Assembly (NCBI GenBank): GCA_916610825.1
Contig: OU744453.1
Location: 19,708,801 to 19,772,800, forward strand
From: Haliclystus octoradiatus
Lineage: Eukaryota > Cnidaria > Staurozoa > Stauromedusae > Haliclystidae
Reading direction: 5' to 3'
DNA length: 64,000 nt
Shown: positions 18,901 through 31,200 of the stretch, piece by piece
Layout: every line of letters starts with the position of its first letter
How positions within the stretch are numbered: the stretch's first letter is position 1
The notes under the pieces: generated by a model
Seen by the model: the letters and a program-made list of their open reading frames with translations, nothing else
Told to the model about the DNA's origin: nothing
Database searches by the model: none
Translations under genes and position numbers: made by a program

Positions 18901-21900
18901 ATTTTCTTTGGTCTGACAGTGACTTGAGTGACACTGGAGTGCTGCACATTAACTACTTACAGCGCTTCATAGCTGCTTTCATTTTAAAATGTTTTAAAAG
19001 GAAAAAATGTTTCAGTTAATCAAATCAGGTAAATAATACCTAAATATATCAAAAATGGAATAGTTAGATCTAGACGTACATACCCCCAATAATGTGGCAC
19101 TCATTGTATGCATCTTGATCTCTGACGTCAAGCAGAAGAAAGGGTAAACTAAGATAATCAGGAGGTTGTGGTTCAGTGTTTTCGATGTTAAGGCGTGGCA
19201 CAATTGGGACAGGAGCTGTTTCTCGGAGATCAACTTCACCCAAGCCGCTGATCACACTAAGTTATATAAAAACAAATAAAAAGGTAAAGGATATTAAATC
19301 AAAGTAAAAAGGATAATTAATGGGTTTCTTCAATTTCTTTCTATGCCATGTACATTATTTTAATACTATGTCTATAATGGACATGATGATATGATGTGAT
19401 ATATACATTTGATCATAAAGCATACCAGTGAAAATATATAGACAGATAGAAAGCAGCATTACGGATAGTTTATCATAGAACGTAGATCATGTATATTTTT
19501 CATTGAGTAAAAAATCTGTCTGAAAGATGGCTGTGAAATGCGTGAAACTTGAGTAACAGTAAAGAATGCGTATTCTTTGACTCTTTTATCATATATTATT
19601 ATTATTTACCGCTCTGTCAAATGAAGACATAGAGCCATACATTATCTGCTATTAGATAAACATAAGTTCTATAGTTAGTTATTAATTATGAAAAATGATC
19701 AACAAGGGGTCAAACCTTCAGCAAAACTGTAATCTGAAACTCGTGAATGCTAAACAAGAATTTGTTGCATTCTAGTTAGCGATTAGACATGTTGTTTCAT
19801 TTTCTAGAAAGTTCCGTTTGTTGTATATACGAGTCTATTTGAAATAGATCTAGACTTGTTGGTTTTGAGAATGTTTGTTACCTCTGAAGAGTTGATCTGC
19901 TTGACCCAGGTGGACTGGCACATGATCGGTCTTCTTCCTCAACGTTTTCAAGGTTGCTATCTAAACCTATGGTTAAATAACAAACGATTTAAATTAATCT
20001 AGCCCGCTTGAGATCCAAGTCAAAATAGCGAACAATGTTCATTGCATTTACCTTGACAAAAATTTGATTTTGGATTTACACACACCAAAAACTGTTTAAC
20101 AAGAACTAATGGCCACATAATAGTTTATATATAGGGTTTCAAATCCACTTATCCAAATTGTGCGTGAGCGGATTACACCTTTTGCTTGTATGGAAGTTGG
20201 TTGGTTTCTACGATGCTGGCAACAATAGGCTCACGCATATGTGATCAGCTCAATTCTTGTGTGACTTAGACTATACCGACTAGCAATCCAAGCATAGCGA
20301 TTTTTGTACAGTCTGTTAGGCATTTGAATTACACTAGTAGTAACCAGTAGGCCTATACAAAGTAATCTGGTATCCCAGGGCTTTCTAGCCAAGCAAAATC
20401 CACTCTGCTTCGGACGTGGGGTAAAAATTGATCTGGTAAGAATTATTAAGCATGAGGTGAGTTATGCTAGCGTATTCCAACAATCAATCCGGTATATTCT
20501 TTAGTCCGATGTAGCAATACTTATCCGGTAGGATTTCTACCCGGTAGCCTATAGTAGAATCCCCAAGTCATATAGTTAAAATACGGGCAATTTGTATGCA
20601 GGTAGATAGGCTATAAAAGATACAGATTAATATATCAAACTGACTATACTGTATTATGTCCTCATAATTGGGAATCATATCACAAATGAAACTTTTATTT
20701 TTAAGATTAATTCTACCTTGTAAATCTTGATCTCTCGTTAGTTCTGATATGCTTGTGTCAGCAGTGGAAAGAAATTCACGATCTGCTTCAACACCAATCA
20801 CTTCAGCTACTTGTAAAACCTAAACAAAAAAATAGAAAACCAAGAATGATCAGACAGAACCTAACAGACATAACAATGTTTAAAGTTTAAAGGGGAGGTG
20901 ACTCCCGGGTAAGCATGCAGGGGGATTATCAGACTAAATAGACATAAATGCTAACAAATTTTGTTGCCCCAGGGTTATGGGGATCATCCTACTTATGGTA
21001 GAAAATGGATTTTACCCAGGGGAAACCTACGGATTTGTAACAGTGAATTGCGGTTTCTGATTGTTTTCATTTCATCTTACATTTTTCATACAAAAATGTA
21101 ATGTTGCTCCTTTTTGTGTCTCCGGTAGCCTACTATCGACACATTTTTGTGGTATTTTTGGACTTTTCAATCATTTAATAATATTTTGACAGAACATCAT
21201 AACATTGTCATATTTTTATGCCCTTGGGGGGGGGGAGAATTGTAAAAATAATTGCCCCATATCCAAAGGGATAAAATGGGTTTGTCACCCTCACGGGAAG
21301 CCGCTGATAACTGCATTACAAACAAGTTCGAAAACTGAGCACAATAGGCTGGTCAGCCTATTTAGCCATGGAAAGGTTTTACAAACTAAAAATACTCACC
21401 AGTTGACAAAAAGTTGATACTTTCATTCGTTTAAATATTTCATCTTTTCTATATCTATAATCTGATAGAATAAACAAAGAGAATACATCATATCATCAAT
21501 TTAGCTTTGTGTTGTTGTTGTATTGTTGTTATGATGGTATGATATTTTGATGGGACTCTGACTGTACACAAGTACAAGATCCAAATCTTATCTGTCGGCA
21601 CACTGCATAGCCAATGAACAAATCAACGGTACTTCCTAGATCAGTGTCTCATAAAAGATTTAGCCTTCTGGAATCCTTGGACATTTTAAACTATTTTCAT
21701 TCGGATATTTTGTTGAAGTTTGGCCCATACACCATAAAAAATGTTAATCTAGAATGACAGGATCCCCATTCTTGTCGGAACATGTCTTTAATAAGATGAG
21801 ATTCCTATATAGGCTAGCCATAAACAATTAAATCGCAATTGCATAAGAATAATTGTAGCCTACACACACACACACACACCGATAAACATGAGCACATATA

Positions 21901-24900
21901 GGTCTGAATCACAGGATATGTTTTAATCAAAAGATAATTGAATTACATCATTAAATTAATTTGCTGTACAGTATTATTGATTCATTCGCAAAATCTTCTT
22001 CACCTATTACTGGGAACTTTTTAATTGTTTACGTCCTAATTTCCAGTGTTTTGGTCTGTGCTGTAAATGGTAAATGGTAGCCTATACATATATGTGTCAT
22101 AAGTGGCTTACTTTTTCGTATTTCTTCAATTCTTTGTGCATATTTACTAGCTGACCAACCTGTTTAATGATACAAAAAGGCAGAATTAGGTCTACAATCT
22201 GTCAAATTAAATAGAGGGGCATCATAGGTTTCCCTTTCTCAAAGAAGATTGGAAAAAGGTAACAATTCCGATTGGCAGGAAATAACTAACTGGGTTCCTG
22301 GACTAGACGCCCAGGGCCCGTTCGAGTCCCAGAAGTCTCTAAAAATATGATTTATATTTTATAAAATAATGTTTTAGAATAGGCCATTCCTCTCCCCCCC
22401 CCCCCCCTACAAAGCTATACATTTACACATGTGGGCAACTAATTTCACCTCATTATTCATTTAGAAATAATTTTTGACTCACCTGTATCAATTGAAGATC
22501 TGATATGTGTGTACTTTGGATTAACAGGAACTTTCTTGCTCAATATCTGAAAAGTAATTCAAATGGAGTTGAGTTGACAGTTTAACCATGACTAAGGCTA
22601 GGCCTGCACATCTCTACTACTATATAAAAATGACCTTCAAAACTTTGTACGCGCTAATCTCAAAAACCACGCAAAGAAATCCTGAGCATCATACATCATT
22701 CGAAAGCTCTCTTTCGTGGTCTGAACATAAGCTATATTTAATTTTGAAAAATCAACTGAATTCGGCGTAACATTGAAAAATCAAGTTTTCCGTAAAAGAT
22801 CAAAGCAAAGCCGTGCAGGCAGTGAACCGTGAATATGATCAAGTGTTTTGATTTTCTCGAACAAAACCAAAAACATAAATTGGGATGATGACGAAAACTA
22901 CTTTCTACTTTTGTGATTATTTATGTTTAATTAACTGTCAGTTAAATTCTACTTTTCCAGACGTAGCTCTCAGCTGAAAATCATTTATCAATTTCACTAC
23001 AGAGAGTGCTATGTTTACGAAATTCAAAAAAACCTATGAATTTTAAACAATATTTGGTTTCAATTGTTTGAATTGTAAAAACATCCCCAAACATCCGCCG
23101 TATCAAACTATCTATCAAAAGCATTTAGTAACAGCGACAAGGAAAATCATGATGAAATGAAAACATAAATAAATCTCAAATCTCTAAAGACTCCTGGTCC
23201 CAGGGATAATTTCAACATTTATTCAAAAAAATTCAAGCCAACAATCAGACAAATGCAACGAAGGCGCGGTGTGGACCATGGTGTAGTGCTACGGCCTCGT
23301 ATTCGTGATGGCCTCGTAATCTTGATATAGATAAGTAGCATTGTACATGTAATAGAGGAGTTTATGTATGACTAGCAAACTGGTGTTGTCTCTGAGTTTT
23401 CTGAGTCATTATTATTACTGTTTAATTCACCATTATTATTATAGTGTCATTGGATAACCGGGCACTACACATGGTTGGATTTTAGTAAATCACGGTCCAC
23501 GCACTAGTGTTAGGTTAGGATTAGTCCGACAATGTCTCTGTATAATTGCGCTTTGACATTCATCCGCCAGCTTTTAAATTATAATTAGCCTATTCAAAAA
23601 GTCATAACCGAAATGAAACCAGACCAACCAAATGTTTTCCTTTCCACTGCTATCACATGGGGATATAACTATGAATGTAATATGTGTATTATTGCTTCGT
23701 CTAGCTATCCAATGAAGAAATTTATTTCGATAAAACAGTATTAAGGCCTGAGGCAGCCTTTTTTCTAGTATCTTCATAAAGCTTGAAAGCTTACATCAAG
23801 CTTACTTTGAAAGCCTACTGACCAGCTCAGTAGGCCTATTTAGTATTTTGAGCATATTTTTACTAAATTTTACATAAATGACCTACATTTATTCCAGAGA
23901 TTGGAAAAACGTAAGCGTCAAATTTATCAATTGCCAGGCGGCGATTGATTTCCTTCGCCTTTGCTTGAATTTGGGTGTTGTACTAACATTCGCCAACGCT
24001 CAATCAACAAAGGCAAAACGATGGAAGCAATTCATATAATCTTATCAACAAGATGTAGCAGAAGAAGAATTAAGAGTAAGGATTAAAGATTATAAGAATT
24101 ATAAAAATAAAAATTTAAAAAATTCCTTGTAGCCTATGTATTGTTTTAATTATAAATCTAAAAATTCCTAGCATGTAAATTACAAGCTCTATTCAATTTT
24201 AAACTTATAAATCATGCACTTTTTAAATTTTATTCTCTTGAAAAGGGCTGAAGATATCAGTCGAAACGACGTTGAGCATATTAAAATCCAAAAACTGTTG
24301 CCATTGACTTTTGTTTTAAATGATTCAAGAAGAAACTTCTAATCAGATAATTTTACTAGTAAGCCAAAGCTAGATGTTTACAAATAACTGTTTATCAAAA
24401 CAATTTGTAGGGTCACAGACAAGGTTTTAGTTTTCAGCACTCTCTTGTCTTTTATAGTAATAAATAAAAGTAGATGTTATAGAGGCCATATCGAGATGAA
24501 TAGGTTAGTTAAGATACCGAGCTCCGTCTCACCTCAGTTCAAATGCTTAATTAATTTATTTATTTTATACGTATAAAATTTGTAATTTTAAATATTATAG
24601 TGTCCCAATTAGCTTTGTAAAGCTAAAAACATTGACACTTAAATAAAGTTATTGAATTGAATAGAATTGAATAGTTGAGTTAAATCAGCTAAATTGTCCA
24701 ACTCGAGTCGAGTCTACGAAAGGATGGCTACAAGTCTGTAAGATACCGTAATTCTTACTAACCATATCAAAAATTTACTACTAAAATATAGAACTGTCTT
24801 ATTTAATCACTCCAGAATAGAAAACATTGATATTCAATATCAAATCAATACTCAATTTCTCAAATACTTACATTTTTTGAATGGCTCCCACCGCTCCTTG

Positions 24901-24907
24901 CCGCCAT
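12972..24907 (-). CDS. CEP41: Centrosomal protein of 41 kDa (rhodanese-like domain), 12 coding exons
   Basis: Exons in coding order: 24872-24907, 22483-22546, 22112-22159, 21400-21461, 20717-20819, 19882-19966, 19084-19256, 18285-18352, 14644-14758, 14053-14223, 13579-13632, 12972-13078. Total 1086 nt, 361 residues (human protein 373). All junctions are GT/AG with compatible phases. Matches to vertebrate CEP41 include NPKYTHIRSSIDTG, RYRKDEIFKRMKVSTF, SRSTLQSVISGLGEVDL and the exact C-terminal PWK. The rhodanese-like domain (about residues 170-265) starts FLLLDVRDQDAY and has IIYDEEER where active rhodaneses have a catalytic Cys, so it should be inactive, as in vertebrates. CEP41 acts at the centriole and ciliary base and supports tubulin polyglutamylation (known for the family). 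An ATTAAA signal lies just past the stop (12960-12965). Intron 8 (14759-18284) hosts two hAT-type elements. Confidence 0.97.
13492..13568. repeat. MITE family A, partial copy
   Basis: Only the gtgaccac..tagaggtgacc..aacaggtttgatcgta half is present, next to the 13579-13632 exon of CEP41. Confidence 0.65.
15047..15514. repeat. MITE family A copy interrupted by a hAT-type MITE
   Basis: The left part, 15047-15194, begins gtgaaacctgtatataac. The right part, from 15477, ends aacaggtttgactgta. The 282-bp insertion between them sits inside the internal CTATATAG of the family, so its removal leaves one intact copy. Confidence 0.9.
15195..15476. mobile_element. hAT-type MITE, 282 bp, with 31-bp perfect terminal inverted repeats
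   Basis: The ends begin CAGAGCCATCTATTTACAAG and are perfect inverted repeats over 31 bp. They are flanked by an exact 8-bp direct repeat CTATATAG at 15187-15194 and 15477-15484. An 8-bp target duplication and CAG-type ends are hallmarks of the hAT superfamily. No transposase is encoded. The interior has a 60-codon frame without recognisable similarity. It lies in CEP41 intron 8. Confidence 0.93.
15905..16240 (+). promoter_or_regulatory. Four tandem modules of inverted CCAAT box plus octamer ATGCAAAT
   Basis: Each module has GATTGG followed downstream by tgcacccc[ac]tcatATGCAAAT. GATTGG starts at 15916, 16002, 16091 and 16186; ATGCAAAT starts at 15951, 16041, 16126 and 16225. The start-to-start distances are 35, 39, 35 and 39 bp. 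CCAAT boxes and POU-binding octamers occur together in histone H2B and snRNA-type promoters. A start codon in good context (16362) follows about 130 bp downstream. Promoter function is inferred. Confidence 0.6.
16362..16535 (+). CDS. Small acidic open frame inside the hAT-type element
   Basis: 57 codons starting ATGGCGGAC, preceded by an A at -3, beginning MADFQLTFEQ and ending ETQKYI. It is rich in Asp and Glu, with no membrane segment or known motif. A longer in-frame start exists at 16305. I do not recognise it. It could be a first exon, a captured host fragment, or chance; the octamer array upstream is the only reason to take it seriously. Confidence 0.3.
   Translation: MADFQLTFEQAILALSDENEQDLKVVYDEIMCEMRFLSSDEHYDLIDDIGIETQKYI
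16590..17010 (+). repeat. Three tandem repeats of about 155 bp in the hAT-type element
   Basis: The anchor tattccctcgacctttt occurs at 16641, 16798 and 16952. Each unit also carries ttccttgtgtttata and gtttgatttaagg-like stretches. Sub-terminal tandem repeats are common in hAT elements and may bind transposase. Confidence 0.85.
17740..17840. repeat. LINE/SINE-tail-like stretch nested in the hAT-type element
   Basis: tgtgaagcgcttagataaatgcc followed by tatataa and an ATT-rich microsatellite resembles the 3' ends of several non-LTR retrotransposons (TGTAAAGCGCTTTG..GCGCTATATAAAT). The source element is not identified. Confidence 0.4.
18426..18602. repeat. MITE family A, copy 6
   Basis: Begins gggaaacctgaatatagc and ends aacaggtttgactgta, next to CEP41 exon 8. 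The following copy (18642-18834) lies only 40 bp away. Confidence 0.8.
18642..18834. repeat. MITE family A, copy 7
   Basis: Begins acagtgaaacctgtgtata and ends ttatagtcaggttagactcta. Together with 18426-18602 it forms a head-to-head pair in CEP41 intron 7. Confidence 0.75.
19505..19680 (-). repeat. Diverged relative of the 7168-7394 ribozyme repeat
   Basis: It shares, in reverse order and orientation, aaagaatgcg..tctttgactc, an ATT microsatellite, cgctctgtcaaatga and agataaacataagtt with 7168-7394. The ribozyme core is decayed: CTGAAAGA stands where CTGATGA is expected, although GTGAAAC and a CTGT...ACAG stem I remnant can still be seen. Confidence 0.65.
20120..20185. repeat. MITE family B fragment
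   Basis: tccacttatccaaattgtgcg..gcggattacacc is the terminal third of the family B consensus. Confidence 0.45.
21640..21790. repeat. Diverged MITE family E copy
   Basis: Reads aaaagatttagccttctggaatcc, ttgttgaagtttggccc and gatcccc. These blocks recur at 28398-28575, 29262-29400 and 43438-43615. The ends are too decayed for a target duplication to be seen. Confidence 0.5.
24236..24290 (+). ncRNA. Decayed hammerhead-like motif
   Basis: GGGCTGAAGATATCAGTCGAAACGACG carries the GTCGAAAC part of a hammerhead core. The first core block reads CTGAAGA instead of CTGATGA, and stem III and the cleavage site are unclear. Probably an inactive remnant of a ribozyme-bearing retroelement; chance cannot be excluded. 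Confidence 0.3.
24555..24680 (+). repeat. Probable LINE 3' end with (TTGAATAGAA)n-like tail
   Basis: agctttgtaaagct forms a short hairpin and is followed by gacacttaaataaagttattgaattgaat with repeats of gaattgaatag. This is the usual look of CR1/L2-group LINE 3' ends. No coding part accompanies it. Confidence 0.55.
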
Positions 24908-25227
24908 CTTTTATCGTAAAACTTAAACAAACCGTCAAGTCAAATTCACCAGGGTGACCGGCGAATAATTCTCAATTTCATACACATGAAACCTCATAAT
25001 GAAACCGACAATCAAACTGCACTCTCAAATGGAATCTCTCCCAGCTGTTCGATTCTTCTTGAATTTATGCTTAAAAATTTTATCTCAAACAAAAACAACT
25101 TCCAACGTCTTGGCGTGGTTGACATGGTGATTGATGCTACTAAGACAATGGATAACCGATGGCGTTCGATAACACGAAAACATGAGGTCCATAGAGGGAA
25201 GGCTGCTGTCAAACTTTATGTTCAATT
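24908..25227. promoter_or_regulatory. Candidate bidirectional promoter between CEP41 and C12orf56
   Basis: The two start codons are divergent and 320 bp apart, too close for two fully separate promoters. A 91-codon frame at 24986-25261 (+) starts in the interval and overlaps the C12orf56 start in another frame, so it could act as an overlapping upstream frame. No TATA box is obvious. Confidence 0.5.
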
Positions 25228-28200
25228 ATGTTGGCTAAATTCGGTGGAGAAGAAAATGTAAAAACTTATCAACGACTCGATAGTTTCCTACAAAGATCCC
25301 TGAAAAAAGATGCATATGATAAAATACGTCTCGCTGAACCATGCGTAGTTTGCTGTGGGAAATATAATAGGGTTTTTAAGTTTGCTGTGTTAGGATCGAC
25401 ATCATTGTATGTGCTAGAAAATCCACCACGTTCTACTAAAGATATCCTGCTCCATGTTGCTTTGAGATCTTTGAAAGATGTGAGACTTGTGAGTTACAGC
25501 CACTATTGTTGTACAGTGTACAGTAAATAATATCTAGCTTTTATTCGTAGGTCTAAATTAGTAAATAGTAGATAAGATAACAAAGACCGGATATGTGCGT
25601 GTGGTTGTTTTAGCATGTTTTCCTTTGTTATTTTAATAGGTTGACGAGATACCTGCCTTTTTCAATAATGATCTCAAAAGCAGGGTACAACGTATATCAC
25701 TTGAATCACATCATGGCGGAATACACTCTCCTGCATCTAACGTCAGTGATACAAGTAATGAAGTTTCATCGTCACTTTCATCATCTCATTCTTCTAGTTT
25801 TGACTATCTTGTTAACACAGCGTCATCTAGCTCAAATCTGCAAGGTGTCAATAATGGGTCATACCTTAATTTTCATGAATCACAATCCATTGAGGAGATG
25901 CCTCTTTTCAAATCGTTTAGTTCTACTATTGAAACCACACCTCAGAAATCCAGGAAGCTGCCAAATCCCCCTGTTGGTATGGAAAGATGTAATGCTAGCG
26001 TAATGTCAGAATCCAAAAAGATTTCTCGGTCATTATCCACACCCACATCTTCGTCTACATCAGGGAAAATATCATTCAGAAAAAGTAGCTTATCCCGTGT
26101 TAGCTCTAGCTCTTCAGATGGTTCAATGAAGCATTATATACGTAACGGCAGCATTAGTGAAGACTGTACTGTATCTGCACATTCTCTTCATTCCCGTTCA
26201 TCCCATACATACCCAGCTTTGCTTGAGGCCAATGCTAGTTCATCTTCCCGGTCCTTACCACCACTTGAGAAGATTGATTCTAATTCTGACGTTGACACTT
26301 CTACTAGTAAAACAAATGTGACTGAAAAGAAAGAAGATATGAATAACATGGATATATATTTACTGAGTAGTAAATCTAATTTCTATTATCATCTTGAAGC
26401 AGCATGGATACATTGCATCACAGTAAGTACGTTATTGACACATTTTGTCACACCACATGTTGTTGTCATCATTTCGATATTCCACTTTTAGATCACTCTT
26501 TTCTCTTTCCTGTGATTGGATATACTTATGATGGATTGTTTGTTTAATTCCAGGAAACAAATTCAAATAGTTTCACACAACTGAAAACCAAATATAGCAG
26601 CACAAGGTTTGCTTGATAATGTTTATAGCTGTGAAACTAGATATGATCTGCATGACAATCTGGATCTCTTTAGGGCCTCAATCTACTTGTTTGGGCCTTG
26701 AGCAAAGAGTCTCAAATGACCAGCAGCTTCATGAAAAGTTGAACTTAATTCAATAAAATTACGTACAATCAAACATGTTATAATGGTCACCTTTATACAT
26801 CAGCCACCTGTCTATATTTGGTCACTATTGAAATGTCTGAAATAGTATTTTCTAATGCATCTACTCGAAAATAAAGGCCACCGGCTGTTAAATACTGGTT
26901 TCACTGTAGTAGCCCTTTGTGTTTACCAAACCTCATCCACACGATAGCAACAAAAACAATAATGTATGTGTTTAATAAGTGTCAAATGGATTTATTATGA
27001 TTGTCAATGCGCAGCGATGCCCCACAGCTACTAATAATGCAATTCCCTCCGGTTCATTCCATTTGCCATCCTTAGGTATCCATCCATTCCATATGGTATC
27101 CATTTCATGTTTTGGATAAAATCAAGGCTGAGTTTACCTTCAGGGAATATGAACCGCAGTCATTCAGATATGATCAGATCTGAAGTGCGGTTGCTCTGCA
27201 GTTTGAGATAATCCTCCTCTATCACAGGTCTATAAAATGATTAAGTTTAATTTATTTTGTTTTCATAACTTAATGTATTGCAGACAGGAGGTTGTTCAAA
27301 AGTTTGTGGAATTACAGAATGAAATTATGGATCAACCGCCGATAGAACCACTTTGTATTTTAACAAAAGAATTATGTTGCTCATTGAAAAAGTTATTTCA
27401 TGTGAAGAAGTTGTTTTGGAAGGTGTGTAGCTGTGATGTGTGTGGCTGACACACAATTATGATAATTTGTTAACTGCATATTTTAGATCAATGTAGGCCT
27501 ACCCTTACATCCATGCTTAACTAGAAGAAATGCACCAGTATGTCTACACCATAGCACATCTCAATACGAGTTTACAGGCTCAAACACTCAGATGAAGCTC
27601 CTATGTAGAAGATACCATTTTTGCTTTGCTTTATTTAGTTCAATAAGAATCAAGGCAATGATGAGATAGAAAACGATTTCTGGAAGGAGGTCAATAATTC
27701 AATATATTATACATGAGAACTAAGCGACATTAGGTTAAGCTGCACAAAGACACAAACATACAGAGACCAGGGCAATTTGTTATAGGATATAAATAAAGTT
27801 ATTATTTGGGTTTCAGGAGCAAAAGTTATTTGAATATTATTCTCTTCTTGGATGTCAATTATGGAAGGACACATCTCATTTTGAAACCGGTTTTGAAGGG
27901 CAGCTAGATTGCCTTTTATTAATTTATCAAGTTTTAACTGCTGCAATTGGTGAAACTGAAACACTTTCGCATAGAAATAAATATTTATATGGCAATGGAG
28001 TAGATACAGTTCATTTACTTGTATGTTCGTTGGCAAGATGGCCTAATCTATTGCATGCACAAAGCAAAAGAAAAAATTCACAAGAAATGAATGCTATGTT
28101 TAATGATGAGGAAATGCATACTGATCGAAAGACCGAACAGGAGGTATAGTCTATATATCATTTAATTGAACGTTACTGTACAACACAACAATATTCTAGG

Positions 28201-31200
28201 TACCGCCAAACCTGTTATAACAGCCTTATCTATACAGCGGTCACCTGTCTATAGTGGTCACACTCTAGCAACGTCCAGAGTAGTATTTTCTATTCTATTG
28301 AAACAAACCCTGTGATAACAGCCACCTCTCTATTGTGGTTACTACAGTAATAAACAACATTGTTATTCTATTGAATCAACCACATGTATATCCACTCCAG
28401 GGTCCAACAAAAGTAGGAATCCTGCAATCCTAGACTCGGGAAGGTTAGAGAAAATTCAGAAGAAAATTGATAATTTTAATTATTATTTATTGGTCAAACG
28501 TCAACAAAAAATTTCAGAAGAAAATGTTAAAATGCCTCTAGGATTCCAGAAGGCTGAACCTTTTGTCGGGCCCTGTGTTTATCAAGGCCATCTGTCTATA
28601 GCATTCAATTTATTTACCTTTCGTAGTTGGCTGATAGATAGGTTTCACTATACATTATAAGTAAATGTGTAGAAGTATAATTGATTTGTTCATGTAAATT
28701 GCATTGTTCTTGTTGTTCTTGTAACTGATTCATTTTCGTATAGATCAGAGCTAAAAACCGCCTACCAGTAAAAATCAACACATTTAACTAATCTGTCTTG
28801 AATACTGAATAATATTGATAACGATTCTGAAATTAAAATTAGTTTTCTGATGGGTCATTTTATGAGTAGGAACAGGAAAAGCTGCTGACTTTTCTTCTTA
28901 TCTTCCTGTTAGATTTTCAAAGATGACTTCATAGACGGTTCGATAAGTCTGCTTTATCAATTACTAAATTTGGCCAAGCAGGTGAGACTATTCTCGTACT
29001 AAAAGTTTTGAAATATGCATCATTAATTCATTATTTTCTTAGGGTGCAGGAGATTATTTAGTGATGCACGTTCGTATGAAGAGGAACTATGCTCAAAAGA
29101 TGGAAGCATCTCTAGTAGAATGTAGAATTTTCTGCTTGGAATGAAATGTGTATTAATTCTGGGCAACTACTAGGAATTCCCAGTTTACTCATTAAGTAAC
29201 TTTTCAGTTTTCTAGTGTTGCGCAAGTATTGTTCATATATATTATATATATACCATCAGTGTCAGACATAAGGTTTAGCCTTCCTGAACAATTTCAACAT
29301 TTTCTTCTGAATTTTTTGTTGAGGTTTGACCTATAAATCTTAAATCATCGATTTCTTCTGAATTTGCTTTAGCCTTCCGGGAACTAGAATTCCCGGATCC
29401 CCACGATTGTCAAACTCTGTGCACTATGTTAAACATAGGCTTAACGACTTATGATCTACCACAACATCTGATAAAAAATTGATATGGGGTCAACTGAGGT
29501 CAGTAATTGAACAATCAACATATTTCTAACTACAGTAAGTGCAGTTCGGATAAGTGAAATTCCCGCTTATCTGCAACCTGATTTTGAAACCCTATGAACT
29601 ATTTTGTGATCAAGTCCTTGCTATTAAACAATTTTGGATAAGTGCGATGAAAATTATTGACAATTTTGACTTACCCTTAAGCAGGTTAGGCCTACACTGT
29701 ATTTAACGCAATATCCTTGCAAATATTCTACAAAGCTATATAGACTAAATATTTGTCTGTGTAATTTGTATTTCCTTACAGGGTCAACTTTTGTATCATA
29801 TTGAGAGTCATTTATCACCGTCATCGATTGCTGCATTTATGAAGAGATCCGATGGCTTTGTAAGTATTTACTTCATTATGAAGCACAGTTTTCAAGGCAG
29901 TTAATTGATTGATTTTTTTGCAAATTGTTGTAAATTGAGAAATCAAAAGGCAAAGGAACTTCAAATAATGTTCTATTTATGATAATGAAATTGATTTAAT
30001 CAGGAGTTTTCAAACACATTAACTTTTGAGTAAGAAATTTAAAAGTTCATAAAAGTGTCTATTTATTATGCAAAACTGGTGCATAGTTACGTGTAGTTCT
30101 GCTGTTACAATACACTCACCTGTCTATAAGGGTCACCTATCTATAAAGGTCAATTGCCTAGATCGCACATCTGGTTGTTATACTGTACATATTTATCCAT
30201 ATAGCATTTCAATTGGAATGTCATACCGCTGCTTTATTTAAAAAATGACATACCATGCTGTTATCATCTATCTAATAGTAATATATGCGTAATGGTTGCT
30301 GTCTCAGATAATGTTATGTAACTTTCAATGTCTACCTATTTTAATGCCAAACTATGAAGGCGTCTGTGTGGTCAAGTTTTTTCATATTGTCAGTCAGTTT
30401 GAGATGTACATCATTAGAGTCACTGTTTTATTTTTTTATTTCGCTTTCTGTTTAAAACATTTATCATTGAACAACATTTACATATATTATTTCAATTAAC
30501 ACAGCAACTCAATTGAGTTATTGCTGGTTGTATATAATTGTGATTAATAGTCACATCATAAGTACTTGAAGTGCTTGTTTATTTGAGGGAGATAACAAAT
30601 TTACAGACATATACAAAAAATAACACATGTAGACTGAAGAGGAATCAAACCCTTCTAGACACTTTACCACTGAGCCATCAGTTGTCCAGCAGTAATCGCG
30701 CTACTGCTTGTGTCTTTGTTTTTCACAGTTATTTCCTATATTTTTCAGGATACCTTTATATCATGCTGGGTTGATCGTCTTGTGAATTTATTAAATGATT
30801 CAAGTCATGACAAAATTGAGGATTCTACAATGGTTTACAAGCATTTTATGTGTTTACATCAATTGATAGAATCCAATATTGATATCAAACGATTATTCAA
30901 AACAAAACATTCTGAAGAATTTCGGTATGCAGCAAGTTTAGTTATAACAAATATTTTGTGGTGATAAGTCTATTGTGGATGGTAATACTGAATCCATAAT
31001 TGAACACTGTACGGTGAACACTATATCCAAGCCATTTGTTGGCTAAAATAATCATTTTATCTGTAGGCTATGAAATGAATAGGTTGGGCAACAGGATTGG
31101 ACCAACACCCGCAACAAGCATCACATGGAATCGGCCCATGTGTTTTCTGTTGTTCCAAAATCTAACTAAAAGTTTGTCTGTTTAGTTCACAAAATGTTAG

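Noticed and set aside
22270-22345. tRNA gene suggested by CCGTTCGAGTCCC
   Set aside because: The B box is good, but the A box is poor and no acceptor stem pairs. Perhaps a SINE remnant.
23250-23535. Inverted pair gtgtggaccatgg / cacggtccacgcac
   Set aside because: Short and imperfect, with no defined ends; not enough for a mobile element call.
24986-25261. 91-codon frame as the C12orf56 N-terminus
   Set aside because: It is in a different frame from the conserved block that starts at 25228. Kept only as a possible upstream frame.
25641-26003. Separate 120-codon protein
   Set aside because: It is an alternate frame of C12orf56 exon 2.
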